Below, piece after piece: positions 35,076 through 44,051 of a stretch of 64,000 bases of DNA. The stretch is from Mobilicoccus massiliensis (GTDB lineage Bacteria > Actinomycetota > Actinomycetes > Actinomycetales > Dermatophilaceae): contig NZ_LN651327.1 in assembly GCF_000826525.2 (NCBI RefSeq), positions 62,001 to 126,000 on the forward strand, in the 5' to 3' direction. The notes beneath the pieces were generated by a model. That model was given only the letters and a program-made list of their open reading frames with translations, was not told where the DNA came from and ran no database searches. Positions within the stretch are counted from its first letter, which is position 1. Each line of letters begins with the position of its first letter. The position numbers were made by a program, and so were the translations under genes.

Positions 35076-36179
35076 TCAGCCGTAGAGCTTCTCGATGCCG
35101 ACGATGAGTTGTTCGAGCACCTCGAACGTCGGCGGTTCGACGACGTCGACGAGATCCGGCGGCGGAGTGATGCCGGCCTCGGTGACGGCCTGCGTGAACA
35201 CCTGGCGCTGGTTCGGGCGGAAGCCGTGTTGTGCGGCGAGGCGCACGAGCGTGGGATCGGTCCCGAGCAGCTCACCGAGCCGGCTGCCGCCGTCCTTGAA
35301 CGCGACGAGGGTGTGCTTGCTGAGGACGTCGGGTGTCGGGTACATGAGCACCATGTCGCCGGTGATCGATCCGTCCTTGCTCATCTGCCGGCCGAGGAAC
35401 TGCGACTCGTAGATCATCACCATCGGCGTCTTGCCCATGCCGGCGGCGAGGTAGTCCTCGAACGGCCCTTCACTCGACCCGCCGACGTAGCCCTGGTCGA
35501 GGAACAGCGGCGCGAGTTTGGGGACGACCGTCTGCACCTGCTTGGTGTCGGAGACGACGTTGCCGCCGTTGGCGACGTAGCTGGTCAGTGAGAGGTACAT
35601 CGCCGCGGAGTTCGAGCGGCGCACGTCGGTGGTGGTGACGAGCACGTTCTTGCGCGCCTTGTACGCCGTGTTGCCCGGGAGTTGATCCCAGCGGGTCTTC
35701 TTGGCGGCGAGCGCGTAGTACTTGTCCATGTCGAACATCCAGTGCTCGCCGCTCTTCGTGGCGATGCCCTGCTTGGCGAGGACGTCGACGATGGGCCGGT
35801 AGGTCGCGATGGCGAGCGGGGAGAAGAACGGGGCGTACACCCCGGCCGCTTTGCCCGTGCGTCGGATGCGGTCGGCGGCGGGCGCCGACGAGGGAAAGGC
35901 GAAGTCGTACCGCGCGAGGTCGGGCAGGTTCGCGATGTCGCGGGAGCCGACGGGCGTGACCTGCACCTGGAGGCCGTGGGCGGCCAGGGCGTCCTTGACT
36001 CGCTGGTCGCGGAAGAACGGCTCCTTCTCCGAGCCCACCACACCGGTGAGCGTCGTCAGCTGTTCCCCCTGGGTGGCACCGTCGTCGCCCCCTCGGCCCA
36101 GCCTGCCGCCCCAGACGATCGCACCCACGACCGCGACTGCGAGCAGGAGCACCAGCGCGATCCCGACGCCCTTTTTCAT
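35076..36179 (-). CDS. Membrane-anchored substrate-binding-like protein
   Basis: 367 residues from ATG 36179, chosen for AAGGGGGG upstream; the in-frame extension to 36230 starts before it. One N-terminal membrane anchor (about 5-25) is followed by a periplasmic-binding-type domain: LTTLTGVVGSEKEPFF, YDFAFPSSAPAADRI, MYLSLTSYVANGGNVV, MVMIYESQFLGRQ and VLMYPTPDVLSKHTLVAF. The strings GGSSEGPFEDYLAAGMGKTPMV and the end region parallel the binding half of the neighbouring VWA lipoprotein, so the two are paralogous. First gene of the three-gene operon; ligand unknown. Confidence 0.8.
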   Translation of the reverse strand: MKKGVGIALVLLLAVAVVGAIVWGGRLGRGGDDGATQGEQLTTLTGVVGSEKEPFFRDQRVKDALAAHGLQVQVTPVGSRDIANLPDLARYDFAFPSSAPAADRIRRTGKAAGVYAPFFSPLAIATYRPIVDVLAKQGIATKSGEHWMFDMDKYYALAAKKTRWDQLPGNTAYKARKNVLVTTTDVRRSNSAAMYLSLTSYVANGGNVVSDTKQVQTVVPKLAPLFLDQGYVGGSSEGPFEDYLAAGMGKTPMVMIYESQFLGRQMSKDGSITGDMVLMYPTPDVLSKHTLVAFKDGGSRLGELLGTDPTLVRLAAQHGFRPNQRQVFTQAVTEAGITPPPDLVDVVEPPTFEVLEQLIVGIEKLYG

Positions 36180-36397
36180 CCACGCCCCCCTTGGTCGAGT
36201 GGGGTCAGGATATGTCCGCCATTCGGCCACCGGGGGCGATCTCAGGTGAACGTTCGGCGACGATGCAGCAGGTCAGGGGCCGGATCGAGGCGGCTCTGGT
36301 CGCCCCACCCCTCGAAAGGACCGGCGTCGGCGATGGCCTCCGATGCGCCCGCCCGAGGCGTGCCCGTCCACGGCGACCGTCCCGTACAGTCCATCGC

Positions 36398-36763
36398 GTG
36401 GTGAGATTCCAGAATCCGGTCCTCGGCGTCGACGACCTCGACCGGGCCATCGCGTTCTGGAGTGCGTTCCTCGACTACCGCCCGATCGACGCCGGCCGAA
36501 CGGCGCGCTGGTGCACCCTCGTCCCTGCCGACGGTGACGGCCTACGCGTCGGCCTCATGCACAGCACGACCCCTGCCCGGGATCGACCGCGCGTCCATCT
36601 CGACTTCGCGGTCGACTCCGCGGAAGCGCAGGAGGACGCCGCGCGCCGTGCCTGCGAGCTCGGCGGCGAACGCGTCGACTGGCCCGATTACCCCGACGAC
36701 GCCGACTTCGTCGTCCTCGCCGACACCGAGGGCAACCGATTCTGCGTCGTCCGGCCACGCTGA
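36398..36763 (+). CDS. VOC family (glyoxalase-fold) protein
   Basis: 121 residues, a single VOC module of two beta-alpha-beta-beta-beta halves: FQNPVLGVDDLDRAIAFWSAFL in the first and VHLDFAVDSAEAQEDAARRACELGG with FVVLADTEGNRFCVV in the second. The Glu of DTEGN is the usual metal-ligand position. Relatives include glyoxalases, antibiotic-binding proteins and dioxygenases; no specific substrate can be inferred. TACAGT (36385-36390) lies 7 bases before the first of two adjacent GTG codons, supporting a leaderless start at 36398. Confidence 0.85.
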   Translation: MVRFQNPVLGVDDLDRAIAFWSAFLDYRPIDAGRTARWCTLVPADGDGLRVGLMHSTTPARDRPRVHLDFAVDSAEAQEDAARRACELGGERVDWPDYPDDADFVVLADTEGNRFCVVRPR

Positions 36764-36819
36764 CCGCGTTCCCCCGGCCGCTCGTTGATCCGGACCACGT
36801 CCCGCCCCTTCATCGTGCG

Positions 36820-36883
36820 CTCGCCGACGTCGTTGGGTCGCGAGCCCGGGGCAGGTCTTGACCGGCGGTGACAGGTCGGCGAG
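36820..36883. terminator. Long-loop inverted repeat between convergent genes
   Basis: CTCGCCGAC (36820-36828) and its perfect complement (36875-36883) are separated by 46 bases in the 144-base spacer between the converging VOC and DinB genes. The loop is long, so the terminator role is weakly supported. Confidence 0.3.
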
Positions 36884-36907
36884 ACGGGCCCGCGTCGATC
36901 GTGCAGC

Positions 36908-37456
36908 TCAGTGCGTCCGCAGCAGCATTCCCTTGACGTAGGCGGCCTGGCCGATGTGGGCGGTGATGTCGTTGAGCACGGAGACCAGGCGGGCGGCCGC
37001 CGTGACCGGCGGGTCGAAGTTCTCGTCGACGACGCGGGTGTAGTCCTCGGCCTTCAACCGCCCGAGGACCTCGAGGGTGAGTTCGTGGACCCCCTCGTGG
37101 TACTTGGTGAGCTGAGCCGGGGACTTGACGGTGAAGGCGCCGACCTGCTCGCTGGTCTGCCCGTAACCGATGTCGTCGGGGTCGTAGGGCAGGTCGAACT
37201 GGTCGCGCCACCGGCTCCACACCTGATCACAGGGGTCGCCGAGGGCCCCTGCGAGCCCGGCCATGTGGTCGTCCTGCACCCGCGTGAGGTGCCAGAGCAG
37301 CCAGCCGACGGAGTTCGCGTCGGCGTCCGGCCGCCAGCACAGCTCCGCGACCGACAACCGCTCGACGACCTGCGGAAACTCCTCGTGGACGCGCTCGAAC
37401 CCGTCGACGAGCAGATCGTGGGCGAGCGTGGCGGGCTGGGTGTCGTCGGTAGCCAT
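36908..37456 (-). CDS. DinB-like/mycothiol transferase family protein (DUF664 type)
   Basis: 182 residues, a four-helix DinB bundle. The three metal-binding His are plausible in WLLWHLTRVQDDH and NDITAHIGQAAYVKG. WRPDADANSVGWLLWH is the family's entry motif. In actinobacteria such proteins are thiol-dependent S-transferases using mycothiol; the substrate is unknown. The in-frame extension beyond ATG 37456 looks non-coding. A second, more distant relative (TIGR03086) is at 41834-42403. Confidence 0.85.
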   Translation of the reverse strand: MATDDTQPATLAHDLLVDGFERVHEEFPQVVERLSVAELCWRPDADANSVGWLLWHLTRVQDDHMAGLAGALGDPCDQVWSRWRDQFDLPYDPDDIGYGQTSEQVGAFTVKSPAQLTKYHEGVHELTLEVLGRLKAEDYTRVVDENFDPPVTAAARLVSVLNDITAHIGQAAYVKGMLLRTH

Positions 37457-37775
37457 GGCGCCAGTCTCGACGCTCGCGACGATCCTCACCACCCGGACGG
37501 CGCGGACACGCTCGTGCCGACCTCGAAGACGTTCCGCGCAGGGCCGCGGGAGGTCGAGTTCGCATGCCGTCCCCTGGCCGAACTGAACACCAGCGAGCCC
37601 CGCCGAGGACGCGGCCTGCATTTGTGAACCTCACAAGGCTCAACGCCTCCTGCGCACCGTCAGTGATGCCGCCGCCTTAGCGTGGAGGAGACACGACGTC
37701 CCGGTCGCACCCGGCCCACGAGGCCGCACGATGGTGCACCGCGTGCCTCGTCCTCCGAGCAGGAATGAGCAAGTC
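37457..37775. other. Divergent promoter region
   Basis: 319 bases between the DinB gene (leftward) and the unknown three-domain gene (rightward). It contains an inverted repeat TTGTGA-ACC-TCACAA at 37622-37636, a possible operator of unknown binding protein, and no coding pattern that I can support. Confidence 0.5.
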
Positions 37776-39167
37776 ATGCCGTTGGAGCTGTATGTGGGCC
37801 CGCTGCCGCAGCCTGGGCAGTCGGTCTATGACGCCTACGCGAGCCATGACGACCCTCGCCCCGCGGACGATTCGGCCACGTCCGTGATGCGGGCCTTCGT
37901 TGAAGAGGTCCGCGAACGTGTGGGCCTCGACGATCGCCTGTGGCTCGACTCCCACGATGCGCTGGAGAACGCCGTCGCCCAAGGCAACGCGTACCTCTCC
38001 ATTCGCGCGGATGAGAATCTTGCGGAGCGGATCCACACGGTAGTGCGGGAGGTCTCGGCCGACCTTCAGCTGATGGTGTACGACCCGCTCGGGATGGTGG
38101 CGTGGCTGCCCAGGCACGACTCACCGGTCGATGGGCAGCCACCGTCTGAGGGGCCGTACGGCCCGTTCGACCAGATCGAGGTCTTCGTCTCGTCCGAACC
38201 CGCCGACGCGCGGCCCGCGTACGAGATCTATGACGAGTGGTGCCGGCGGAAGTGGTTGGACGGCGGGCCGGACGCCGAGCCCGACGAGCGCATCCTCGCC
38301 CTGGTCGACGCGATCCGCGACCGCCTCGGAGTCCCCGACGAGTCCTACACCGCCGAACAGACGTCGCTGCTCTCCTACGTCCACGGCACCGCGCTTTATC
38401 TACGGCTGCACGACACCGGGGGGCTACGGCGCTGGGAGACGATCTTCACCGTCGTCCGCCGACAGGCCCAGGCCCTGGGGTTGCTCTATTACGATCCGAT
38501 CCGGCACATCGCCGTCCTGCCGGGCCGGCCCGAGGCCGTACCGTGTGAGCGACCCGAGCCGGACCCCGCGACGTTCGAGCCCATGCCCGAGCCTCTGACC
38601 GCCGAGGAATGGCACCGCACGGGCAGCGCGTCGCTGATGGAGGACCTCGGCGATGTCGACCCCGCGCCGGGATGGCCGCACCACCTCGACGATTCCCCCG
38701 TGCTGGCGGTGCTGGACCAGATGAGCGCCGGTGGCCACGCCCCGCACATCGATCTGCGGCTGTGTGTGCGGGTCACCGACGGCGCCACCGGCGCACCCGT
38801 CCAGGCCAGGATCGACGCCTGGCGGTGCCGCCCGGACGGCACGTTCGACGAACGCACCGACGCGCCGTGGGAGATGGAGAATCGCGGTTGGACTCGGGTC
38901 GACCAGGACGGGGTCTGGAGGCTGATCACCTGGCTGAATCGCCCCGGAGCAGACCCCGACCTCGACGACGCACGCACCTGGATCCACATCGGAGTACGAG
39001 CGCCCGATCACCACAGCGAATACCGACGCGTGCTGCTGCTCGACCCGCGGGCACCCATCCACGTCGACCTGGAGGCGCCCGATGTCCTGCCCACCCTGTC
39101 CGAAGACTCGACGCAGACCATCGACATCGGCCTGCGACGAGTTGAACGCACGGAACAGGGCCGGTGA
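37776..39167 (+). CDS. Unknown protein: duplicated alpha/beta domain plus intradiol-dioxygenase-like C-terminal fold
   Basis: 463 residues, no signal or membrane segment. Residues 3-112 and 133-250 are diverged copies of one domain: ELYVGPLPQPGQSVYDAY with FVEEVRERVGLDDR, and EVFVSSEPADARPAYEIYDE with LVDAIRDRLGVPDES. Both end in a YDP strand (LMVYDPLGMVAWLP; LLYYDPIRHIAVLPG). Residues about 320-445 resemble the transthyretin-like fold of intradiol dioxygenases: LRLCVRVTDGATGAPVQARI, DAWRCRPDGTF, GWTRVDQDGVWRL and TWIHIGVRAPDHHSEY. Of the two Tyr and two His that bind iron in those enzymes only one His is evident, so catalysis is unlikely. ATG 37776 was preferred to 37731. Single gene. Confidence 0.75.
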   Translation: MPLELYVGPLPQPGQSVYDAYASHDDPRPADDSATSVMRAFVEEVRERVGLDDRLWLDSHDALENAVAQGNAYLSIRADENLAERIHTVVREVSADLQLMVYDPLGMVAWLPRHDSPVDGQPPSEGPYGPFDQIEVFVSSEPADARPAYEIYDEWCRRKWLDGGPDAEPDERILALVDAIRDRLGVPDESYTAEQTSLLSYVHGTALYLRLHDTGGLRRWETIFTVVRRQAQALGLLYYDPIRHIAVLPGRPEAVPCERPEPDPATFEPMPEPLTAEEWHRTGSASLMEDLGDVDPAPGWPHHLDDSPVLAVLDQMSAGGHAPHIDLRLCVRVTDGATGAPVQARIDAWRCRPDGTFDERTDAPWEMENRGWTRVDQDGVWRLITWLNRPGADPDLDDARTWIHIGVRAPDHHSEYRRVLLLDPRAPIHVDLEAPDVLPTLSEDSTQTIDIGLRRVERTEQGR

Positions 39168-39365
39168 GGGCCAGCCAGGACTCGGGTGCCACCGCGCCTG
39201 CCTGACGGCATGGTCTCCGACGTGCTGACCACCGGTCATGCCGCACCTTGCTCGGCAACCGTCGGTCTCTGGCATCCGCGAGGCAGACTGAGCCGCTGAC
39301 CGAATCCCTGACGCCGCGGCACCCACCCGCCTCGTGTCGCAGACGTCGACCATGAAGGAGCCCCT

Positions 39366-40781
39366 ATGACGACGCTCGCGGCGGCGGCACCGATCCTCCT
39401 CGCCTGCGTCGCACTGGCCCTCGGCGTCTCCTCCCTGCGATCGTCGCTGCTCGGCCTCGCCGCCGCGTTCGCCCTCACACCGCTCGCGTTCCCCATGCCT
39501 GCCGCCGACCTGCTCGCGGTCGTCGGCGGATGGTTGCCGACGCTGCTCGAGGTGCTCCTCATCCTTGCCGGCGGCATCCTGCTCTCGCGTCTGCTCGAGG
39601 CGTCCGGCGGGCAGCGCGTGCTCGCCGGTCACCTCGCCGAACTCGCCGCGGGCCGTGTGGCCGCGATCCTCCTCGTCGTGCACGGCGCGGTGCCGTTCGC
39701 GGAGTCGGTCACGGGGTTCGGGGTCGGGGTCATGGTCGGGGTGCCGCTCCTGCTCGCCCTCGGGGTCTCGCCGATGCGCGCCGCGATCATCGCGCTGCTC
39801 GGCCTCGTCGTCGTGCCGTGGGGATCGCTCGGGCCGGGCACGCTCGTCGCGGCTCGCATGGGCGGTCTCGACCTCACGCAGTTCGGCGTCGAGACCGCCA
39901 TCGTCAACGGGGTCGTGTTCGTCGTGTCGGGGGTGGCCGCGGTCGTCGTCGCCTTCGGGCGCGCGCGACCGGTCGAGGTCATCGGCGGGAGCCTCTCGGG
40001 GCTCGCGCTCTGGGGTGCGGTGTGGGCGGCGAACGTGCTGGTGGGAACGCCGCTGGCCGGAGTCATCGGCAGCGTGGCCGTCATCGCTGCTCACGTCGGC
40101 CTCGGGCTCGCGACCGGACGCCGGTTACCGCGCACCGACGACCTCGCCGGTGATGTGGGTCTGGTCCGCGCACTCACGCCGTACGCCACGCTCGTCGCCG
40201 GTCTGCTCGTGATGAGCCTCGCCCTCGGCGCCACGGACGGGCTCGCCTCCTGGCTGCGCTCGCCGGGGTTGTGGCTGCCGCTCACGTGCCTGGTCGCGGT
40301 TCTCGTGTTGCCGTTCGAGCCGGGGCAGGTGCGTGGAGTCGTCGGGGAGGCTGCGCGCACGTGGCTCGGGGTGGGTGTTCCGACGGGAGCGTTCCTGCTG
40401 CTCGGCGTCGTCATGGCGGCGACCGGGATGGCGGGGGCGCTCGCCGCGGCCGTCGCGACGCTCGGCCCGGCCTACCTCGTCGTCGGGCCGTGGATCGGTG
40501 CGCTCGGCGGGTTCGTCACCGGCTCCAACACCGGCGCGAACTCGATGTTCGCCGTGGCCCAGGCCGAGGCGGCGCGCGGGCTCGGCGTCTCGGTCCTCAC
40601 ATTCCTCGCGCTCACCAACAGCGCGGCCGCCGCGTGGACGATGGCCGCGCCCTCGCGCATCGAGATGGCCGTCCGCCTCGCGGGCGAGCAGCTCGACCGA
40701 CGCCGCATCATGCTCGTCGTCCTCGCCGTCGACGTCGTCATCGCGATCGGCCTGTCGCTCGTCGCCCTCGCCCGGCTCTGA
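39366..40781 (+). CDS. L-lactate permease family transporter
   Basis: 471 residues, about 12-13 membrane helices. PFAESVTGFGVGVMVGVPLLLALG, GLVVVPWGSLGPGTLVAA and GFVTGSNTGANSMFAVAQ are the conserved blocks of the LctP family, which import lactate or glycolate with protons. It is shorter than the usual 530-550 residues of LctP, as is common in actinobacterial members. AAGGAG is 6 bases before the ATG. No lactate dehydrogenase is next to it. Convergent with the AraC gene. Confidence 0.88.
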   Translation: MTTLAAAAPILLACVALALGVSSLRSSLLGLAAAFALTPLAFPMPAADLLAVVGGWLPTLLEVLLILAGGILLSRLLEASGGQRVLAGHLAELAAGRVAAILLVVHGAVPFAESVTGFGVGVMVGVPLLLALGVSPMRAAIIALLGLVVVPWGSLGPGTLVAARMGGLDLTQFGVETAIVNGVVFVVSGVAAVVVAFGRARPVEVIGGSLSGLALWGAVWAANVLVGTPLAGVIGSVAVIAAHVGLGLATGRRLPRTDDLAGDVGLVRALTPYATLVAGLLVMSLALGATDGLASWLRSPGLWLPLTCLVAVLVLPFEPGQVRGVVGEAARTWLGVGVPTGAFLLLGVVMAATGMAGALAAAVATLGPAYLVVGPWIGALGGFVTGSNTGANSMFAVAQAEAARGLGVSVLTFLALTNSAAAAWTMAAPSRIEMAVRLAGEQLDRRRIMLVVLAVDVVIAIGLSLVALARL

Positions 40782-40802
40782 CCGGTCGTCTCGGAAGCGA
40801 CG

Positions 40803-41759
40803 TCAGTCGGGGCGTTGTGCGCGGGCGTAGGCGGCCGGCGACGTCCCGATGTTCGCGGTGAAGTCGCGCACGAGGTGGGCCTGGTCGGAGTAGCCGAGGT
40901 CCGCGGCCACGGCCGACCACTCGACGTGCTCCCCGTCACGCACGAACTCGGCCGCCTCGAGCAACCGGAACCGGCGGATCACCCACGTCGGCGACACCCC
41001 GGCGTACCGCGCGAACAAGCGCTGCAGCGTGCGCGGGGTGCTTCCGGCCAGCGCCGCGAGATCGGCGACGCGACGGATCGTGCGATCGGTCTCCGCGACC
41101 CGCGCGATGCGTGCGACCTCCCGGGCCGTGGCGATGCGCTCCTCCGGCCGATCGTGCAGGGCACCGAGCAGCCCGCTGGCGAGGACGTCGACGGCGGCGG
41201 AGAGGCTCGTGCGTGCGGCGTCCGCGATGTCGCGCGCGAGGGTGTCGCCCAACGGGATGATTCCCGCCGCGGGCAAGGTGGTGTCGGTGAGGGCGGAGAC
41301 GTCGTCGATCCAGGCGCCGAACCCGCCCGTCGTCGACTTCGCCGCGAGGTTGAAGCCGCGGCCCGACAGCGCGCGGGTCGTCATCCGCGTCGCCACTCCG
41401 TCGACCATCACCGTGAGCGGCCATGGCCCCGGCGGCGGATCGTCGCCCGGGGGAGGGGAGGTGCCGACGCTGACGTTGACCCCCGGCTGGGTGAGCACAC
41501 GTTGCCGGTGCACCACGCCGCTCGGCAGATCCCATTCGACGCACCAGAACCAGTCGACCAGCCCCGCGAGCTCGACCTGCGCCTCGAACCGGCTCAACGT
41601 GGCGAACTCCGGCATGCGGCGCGGCGCCATGATCCCGCGAGTGTCGTGGTCGACAGGGCGCGTCGGGTGATCGCGAAGACCGTCGCCGTTCACCGTGTCT
41701 TGCGAGCCTGGGGTGACTCCGGTGCTCTCGGCGGGCACCGTCGCGGGTCGGGCGGTCAC
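40803..41759 (-). CDS. AraC-family transcriptional regulator
   Basis: 318 residues if started at GTG 41759, where TAGGGT lies 6 bases upstream (leaderless pattern); ATG 41630 (275 residues) would drop an N-terminal tail of no obvious fold. The central part (VDWFWCVEWDLPSG, VLTQPGVNVSVG, GFNLAAKSTTGGFGAWI) is the DUF6597-like sensor domain. The C-terminus has the double helix-turn-helix: RVADLAALAGSTPRTLQRLFARYAG and VAADLGYSDQAHLVRDFTANIG. It diverges from the TIGR03086 gene, a common gene pair and a likely target. Confidence 0.88.
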   Translation of the reverse strand: MTARPATVPAESTGVTPGSQDTVNGDGLRDHPTRPVDHDTRGIMAPRRMPEFATLSRFEAQVELAGLVDWFWCVEWDLPSGVVHRQRVLTQPGVNVSVGTSPPPGDDPPPGPWPLTVMVDGVATRMTTRALSGRGFNLAAKSTTGGFGAWIDDVSALTDTTLPAAGIIPLGDTLARDIADAARTSLSAAVDVLASGLLGALHDRPEERIATAREVARIARVAETDRTIRRVADLAALAGSTPRTLQRLFARYAGVSPTWVIRRFRLLEAAEFVRDGEHVEWSAVAADLGYSDQAHLVRDFTANIGTSPAAYARAQRPD

Positions 41760-41833
41760 ACATCGACCCTAGACCGAGCACGTGTCGCGAATCTTCAATC
41801 CCGTCGACGCCGAGCGTTCGTATCGTCACGGCC

Positions 41834-42403
41834 ATGACGACCGATCGACAGCTTCACGCTGTGCTCCTCGACCTCGCCGACCTCCTCGACGACATCGACA
41901 CCTCGCAGGACGACGACCCCACGCCCTGCTCGGAGTGGGACGTCGCTGCGCTCCGGCAGCACGCCATCAGCTGGCTCTCCGCGTTCACCGACGGCTACAC
42001 GAGCAGCGACGGACTCTGCTCGGATCCCGAATCCGTGACCGTCGAAGGCCGGGGCGGCGACCAGGTGCGTGAACTCGCCCGTCGACTGGAGCAGGTGCTG
42101 CCGGAGGCCACGTCACGACCGCTGTACATCGGCGAGGCGGGGATGCCGGGCGACATGGCGCTGTCGATGATCCTGTGGGAGTACCAGATGCACGGCTGGG
42201 ACCTCGCCCGCGCGACGGGCCGGCCGTGGTCCCCGGCGGAGGACGGAATCGAGGCCTCCTTGGCGTTCGCCCCGAACATGCTCACCGAGGACTTCCAGGG
42301 CGAGGGCAAGTCGTTCGGCCCGCGCGTCGAGATCGGCGACGACGCTCCGGCGATCGACCGTCTCGTCGCGCTCTCCGGTCGCGACCCGGCCTGGTCGGCC
42401 TGA
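41834..42403 (+). CDS. TIGR03086 family metal-binding protein (mycothiol-dependent DinB-like)
   Basis: 189 residues, a four-helix DinB/MDMPI bundle. DDPTPCSEWDVAALRQHAI supplies the first His, and MILWEYQMHGWDLARATGR gives the second His region. The family is typical of actinobacteria and related to mycothiol-dependent maleylpyruvate isomerase; the substrate is unknown. TATCGT (41821-41826) lies 7 bases before the ATG, a leaderless pattern, and 74 bases separate it from the divergent AraC gene. Confidence 0.9.
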   Translation: MTTDRQLHAVLLDLADLLDDIDTSQDDDPTPCSEWDVAALRQHAISWLSAFTDGYTSSDGLCSDPESVTVEGRGGDQVRELARRLEQVLPEATSRPLYIGEAGMPGDMALSMILWEYQMHGWDLARATGRPWSPAEDGIEASLAFAPNMLTEDFQGEGKSFGPRVEIGDDAPAIDRLVALSGRDPAWSA

Positions 42404-42409
42404 AACGAA

Positions 42410-42464
42410 CGCTCGGACAGGCGGTTCCACCTCGTGCAATCGAGTGGAACCGCCTGCCCGAGCG
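42410..42464. terminator. Bidirectional hairpin terminator
   Basis: Arms 42410-42430 and 42444-42464 pair over 21 bases with one mismatch and a 13-base loop. It lies between the convergent stops at 42403 and 42489 and is the strongest hairpin seen in the window. Confidence 0.8.
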
Positions 42465-42488
42465 CGGAGACCGGCGACCGAGGGCGCG

Positions 42489-43859
42489 TCAGACCTGGCG
42501 AATGAGCTTCTTGTTGGCGAACTCGTCCATGCCGAACTGGGCGAGTTCACGGCCGTAACCGGAGCGCTTGACGCCACCGAACGGAAGCTCGGGCAGCGTC
42601 GTGCCGTGCTCGTTGACGTACGCCATGCCGACGTCGAGGCGATCGGCGACGGAGCGACCGAGATCCGCGTCCTGGGTCCACACCGACCCGGAGAGGCCGA
42701 AGGCGCTCGCGTTGGCGAAGGCGATGGCGTCCTCCGCGGAGGAGACCTTGTAGACCATCGCCACCGGGCCGAACAACTCTTCGGTGTACGCACGCATCTC
42801 CGGCGTGACGTCGGTGAGCACCGTGGGCTGCATGAACGCGCCCGGCCCGTCGACCCGATCGCCGCCGGTGCGCACGGTCACGCCCTTCTTCTTCGCGTCC
42901 TCGACCTGCTCGAGCAGCGTCTCCAACGCCCCCGCCGACGACATCGGACCCATGCGCGTGCCGTCGGCCAGCGGGTCCCCCGGCTTCGTGTTCTCGAACG
43001 CCGCCGTGAGCCCGGCGACGAAGTCGTCGTAGAGGTCTTCGACGACGAGCATGCGCTTGGGCGAGTTGCACGCCTGCCCGGCGTTCGCCAGACGTGCGAA
43101 CGCCGCCGTCTTGACCATCTTCTCCATGTCGGCGACGTCGAGGACGATCATCGCGTCGGAGCCGCCGAGTTCGAGCACGCACTTCTTGAGGTTGCGGCCC
43201 GCGGCCTCGGCCACCGCCGCCCCGGCGCGCTCGCTGCCGGTGAGCGAGACGCCCTGCACCCTCGGATCGGCGATGACGTCGGCGGCCTGCTCGTTGGAGA
43301 GGTACACGTTGACGTAGGCGCCCTCGACCAGACCCGCCTGAGTGAAGATCTCCTCCATGACCTGCGCCGACTTCGCGCAGATCGCAGCGTGCTTGAGCAG
43401 GATCGTGTTGCCGAGCATGAGGTTGGGAGCCGCGAAGCGCGCCACCTGGTAGTACGGAAAGTTCCACGGCATGATCCCGAGCAACACCCCCACCGCATCG
43501 CGCACGACGAGTGAGGTGCCCTGACCGGGGACGTTGAGGACCTCTTCGGTGAGCGCGGCCACGCCGTGCTCGGCGTAGTAGCGATAGATGCTCGACACGA
43601 GGCCGACCTCGCCGAGCCCCTGCTTGACGGGCTTGCCCATCTCGCGGGCGATGATCTCCGCCAGCTCCTGGGCACGCTCGTCGTAGATGTCGGCGACCCG
43701 CGCGAGCACCGCCGCGCGCTCCTTCGGGTCGGTGGTGCGCCACGTGTCGAAGGCGTCCGCGGCCCGGTCGATCGCGGCCTTCACGCCGGCGTCGTCGAGA
43801 CTCTCGAACTCCTCGACGATCTCGCCGGTGGCCGGGTTCTCGGTGCGGTATTCGCTCAC
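42489..43859 (-). CDS. gabD: Succinate-semialdehyde dehydrogenase (aldehyde dehydrogenase family)
   Basis: 456 residues. Catalytic Cys264 in NAGQACNSPKR, Glu230 in KKCVLELGGSDA, the cofactor-binding stretch GIMPWNFPYYQVARF, and the C-terminal ELPFGGVKRSGYGRELAQFG. Length and motifs fit the short NAD(P)-dependent succinate-semialdehyde dehydrogenases that finish GABA or putrescine breakdown to succinate. The GTG start at 43859 has AAGGAG 7 bases upstream; earlier starts do not. It lies downstream of the arc operon but is separated by a terminator. Arginine-derived putrescine and GABA could feed it. Confidence 0.9.
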   Translation of the reverse strand: MSEYRTENPATGEIVEEFESLDDAGVKAAIDRAADAFDTWRTTDPKERAAVLARVADIYDERAQELAEIIAREMGKPVKQGLGEVGLVSSIYRYYAEHGVAALTEEVLNVPGQGTSLVVRDAVGVLLGIMPWNFPYYQVARFAAPNLMLGNTILLKHAAICAKSAQVMEEIFTQAGLVEGAYVNVYLSNEQAADVIADPRVQGVSLTGSERAGAAVAEAAGRNLKKCVLELGGSDAMIVLDVADMEKMVKTAAFARLANAGQACNSPKRMLVVEDLYDDFVAGLTAAFENTKPGDPLADGTRMGPMSSAGALETLLEQVEDAKKKGVTVRTGGDRVDGPGAFMQPTVLTDVTPEMRAYTEELFGPVAMVYKVSSAEDAIAFANASAFGLSGSVWTQDADLGRSVADRLDVGMAYVNEHGTTLPELPFGGVKRSGYGRELAQFGMDEFANKKLIRQV

Positions 43860-43986
43860 GGTGAACTCCTTCTCCCTCGTGCTTCCAAGACGATTCGTCG
43901 CCACCGTAGGCACAGCCCGAGGAGTCCCGCGACAGGGACGAGGCCCGGGAGGATCGACGGGCGACGGGCCACGCCACCGAACGCGG

Positions 43987-44016
43987 CACAGGCGGACCCG
44001 CGTGGATCCGCCTGTG
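43987..44016 (-). terminator. Terminator of the arcABC operon
   Basis: CACAGGCGGA (43987-43996) and its exact complement (44007-44016) with inner CC/GG pairs and a GCGT loop, 36 bases past the arcC stop. Confidence 0.7.
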
Positions 44017-44051
44017 TCACACATTGATCGGCGGCCGAAGCCGCAGTCGAC

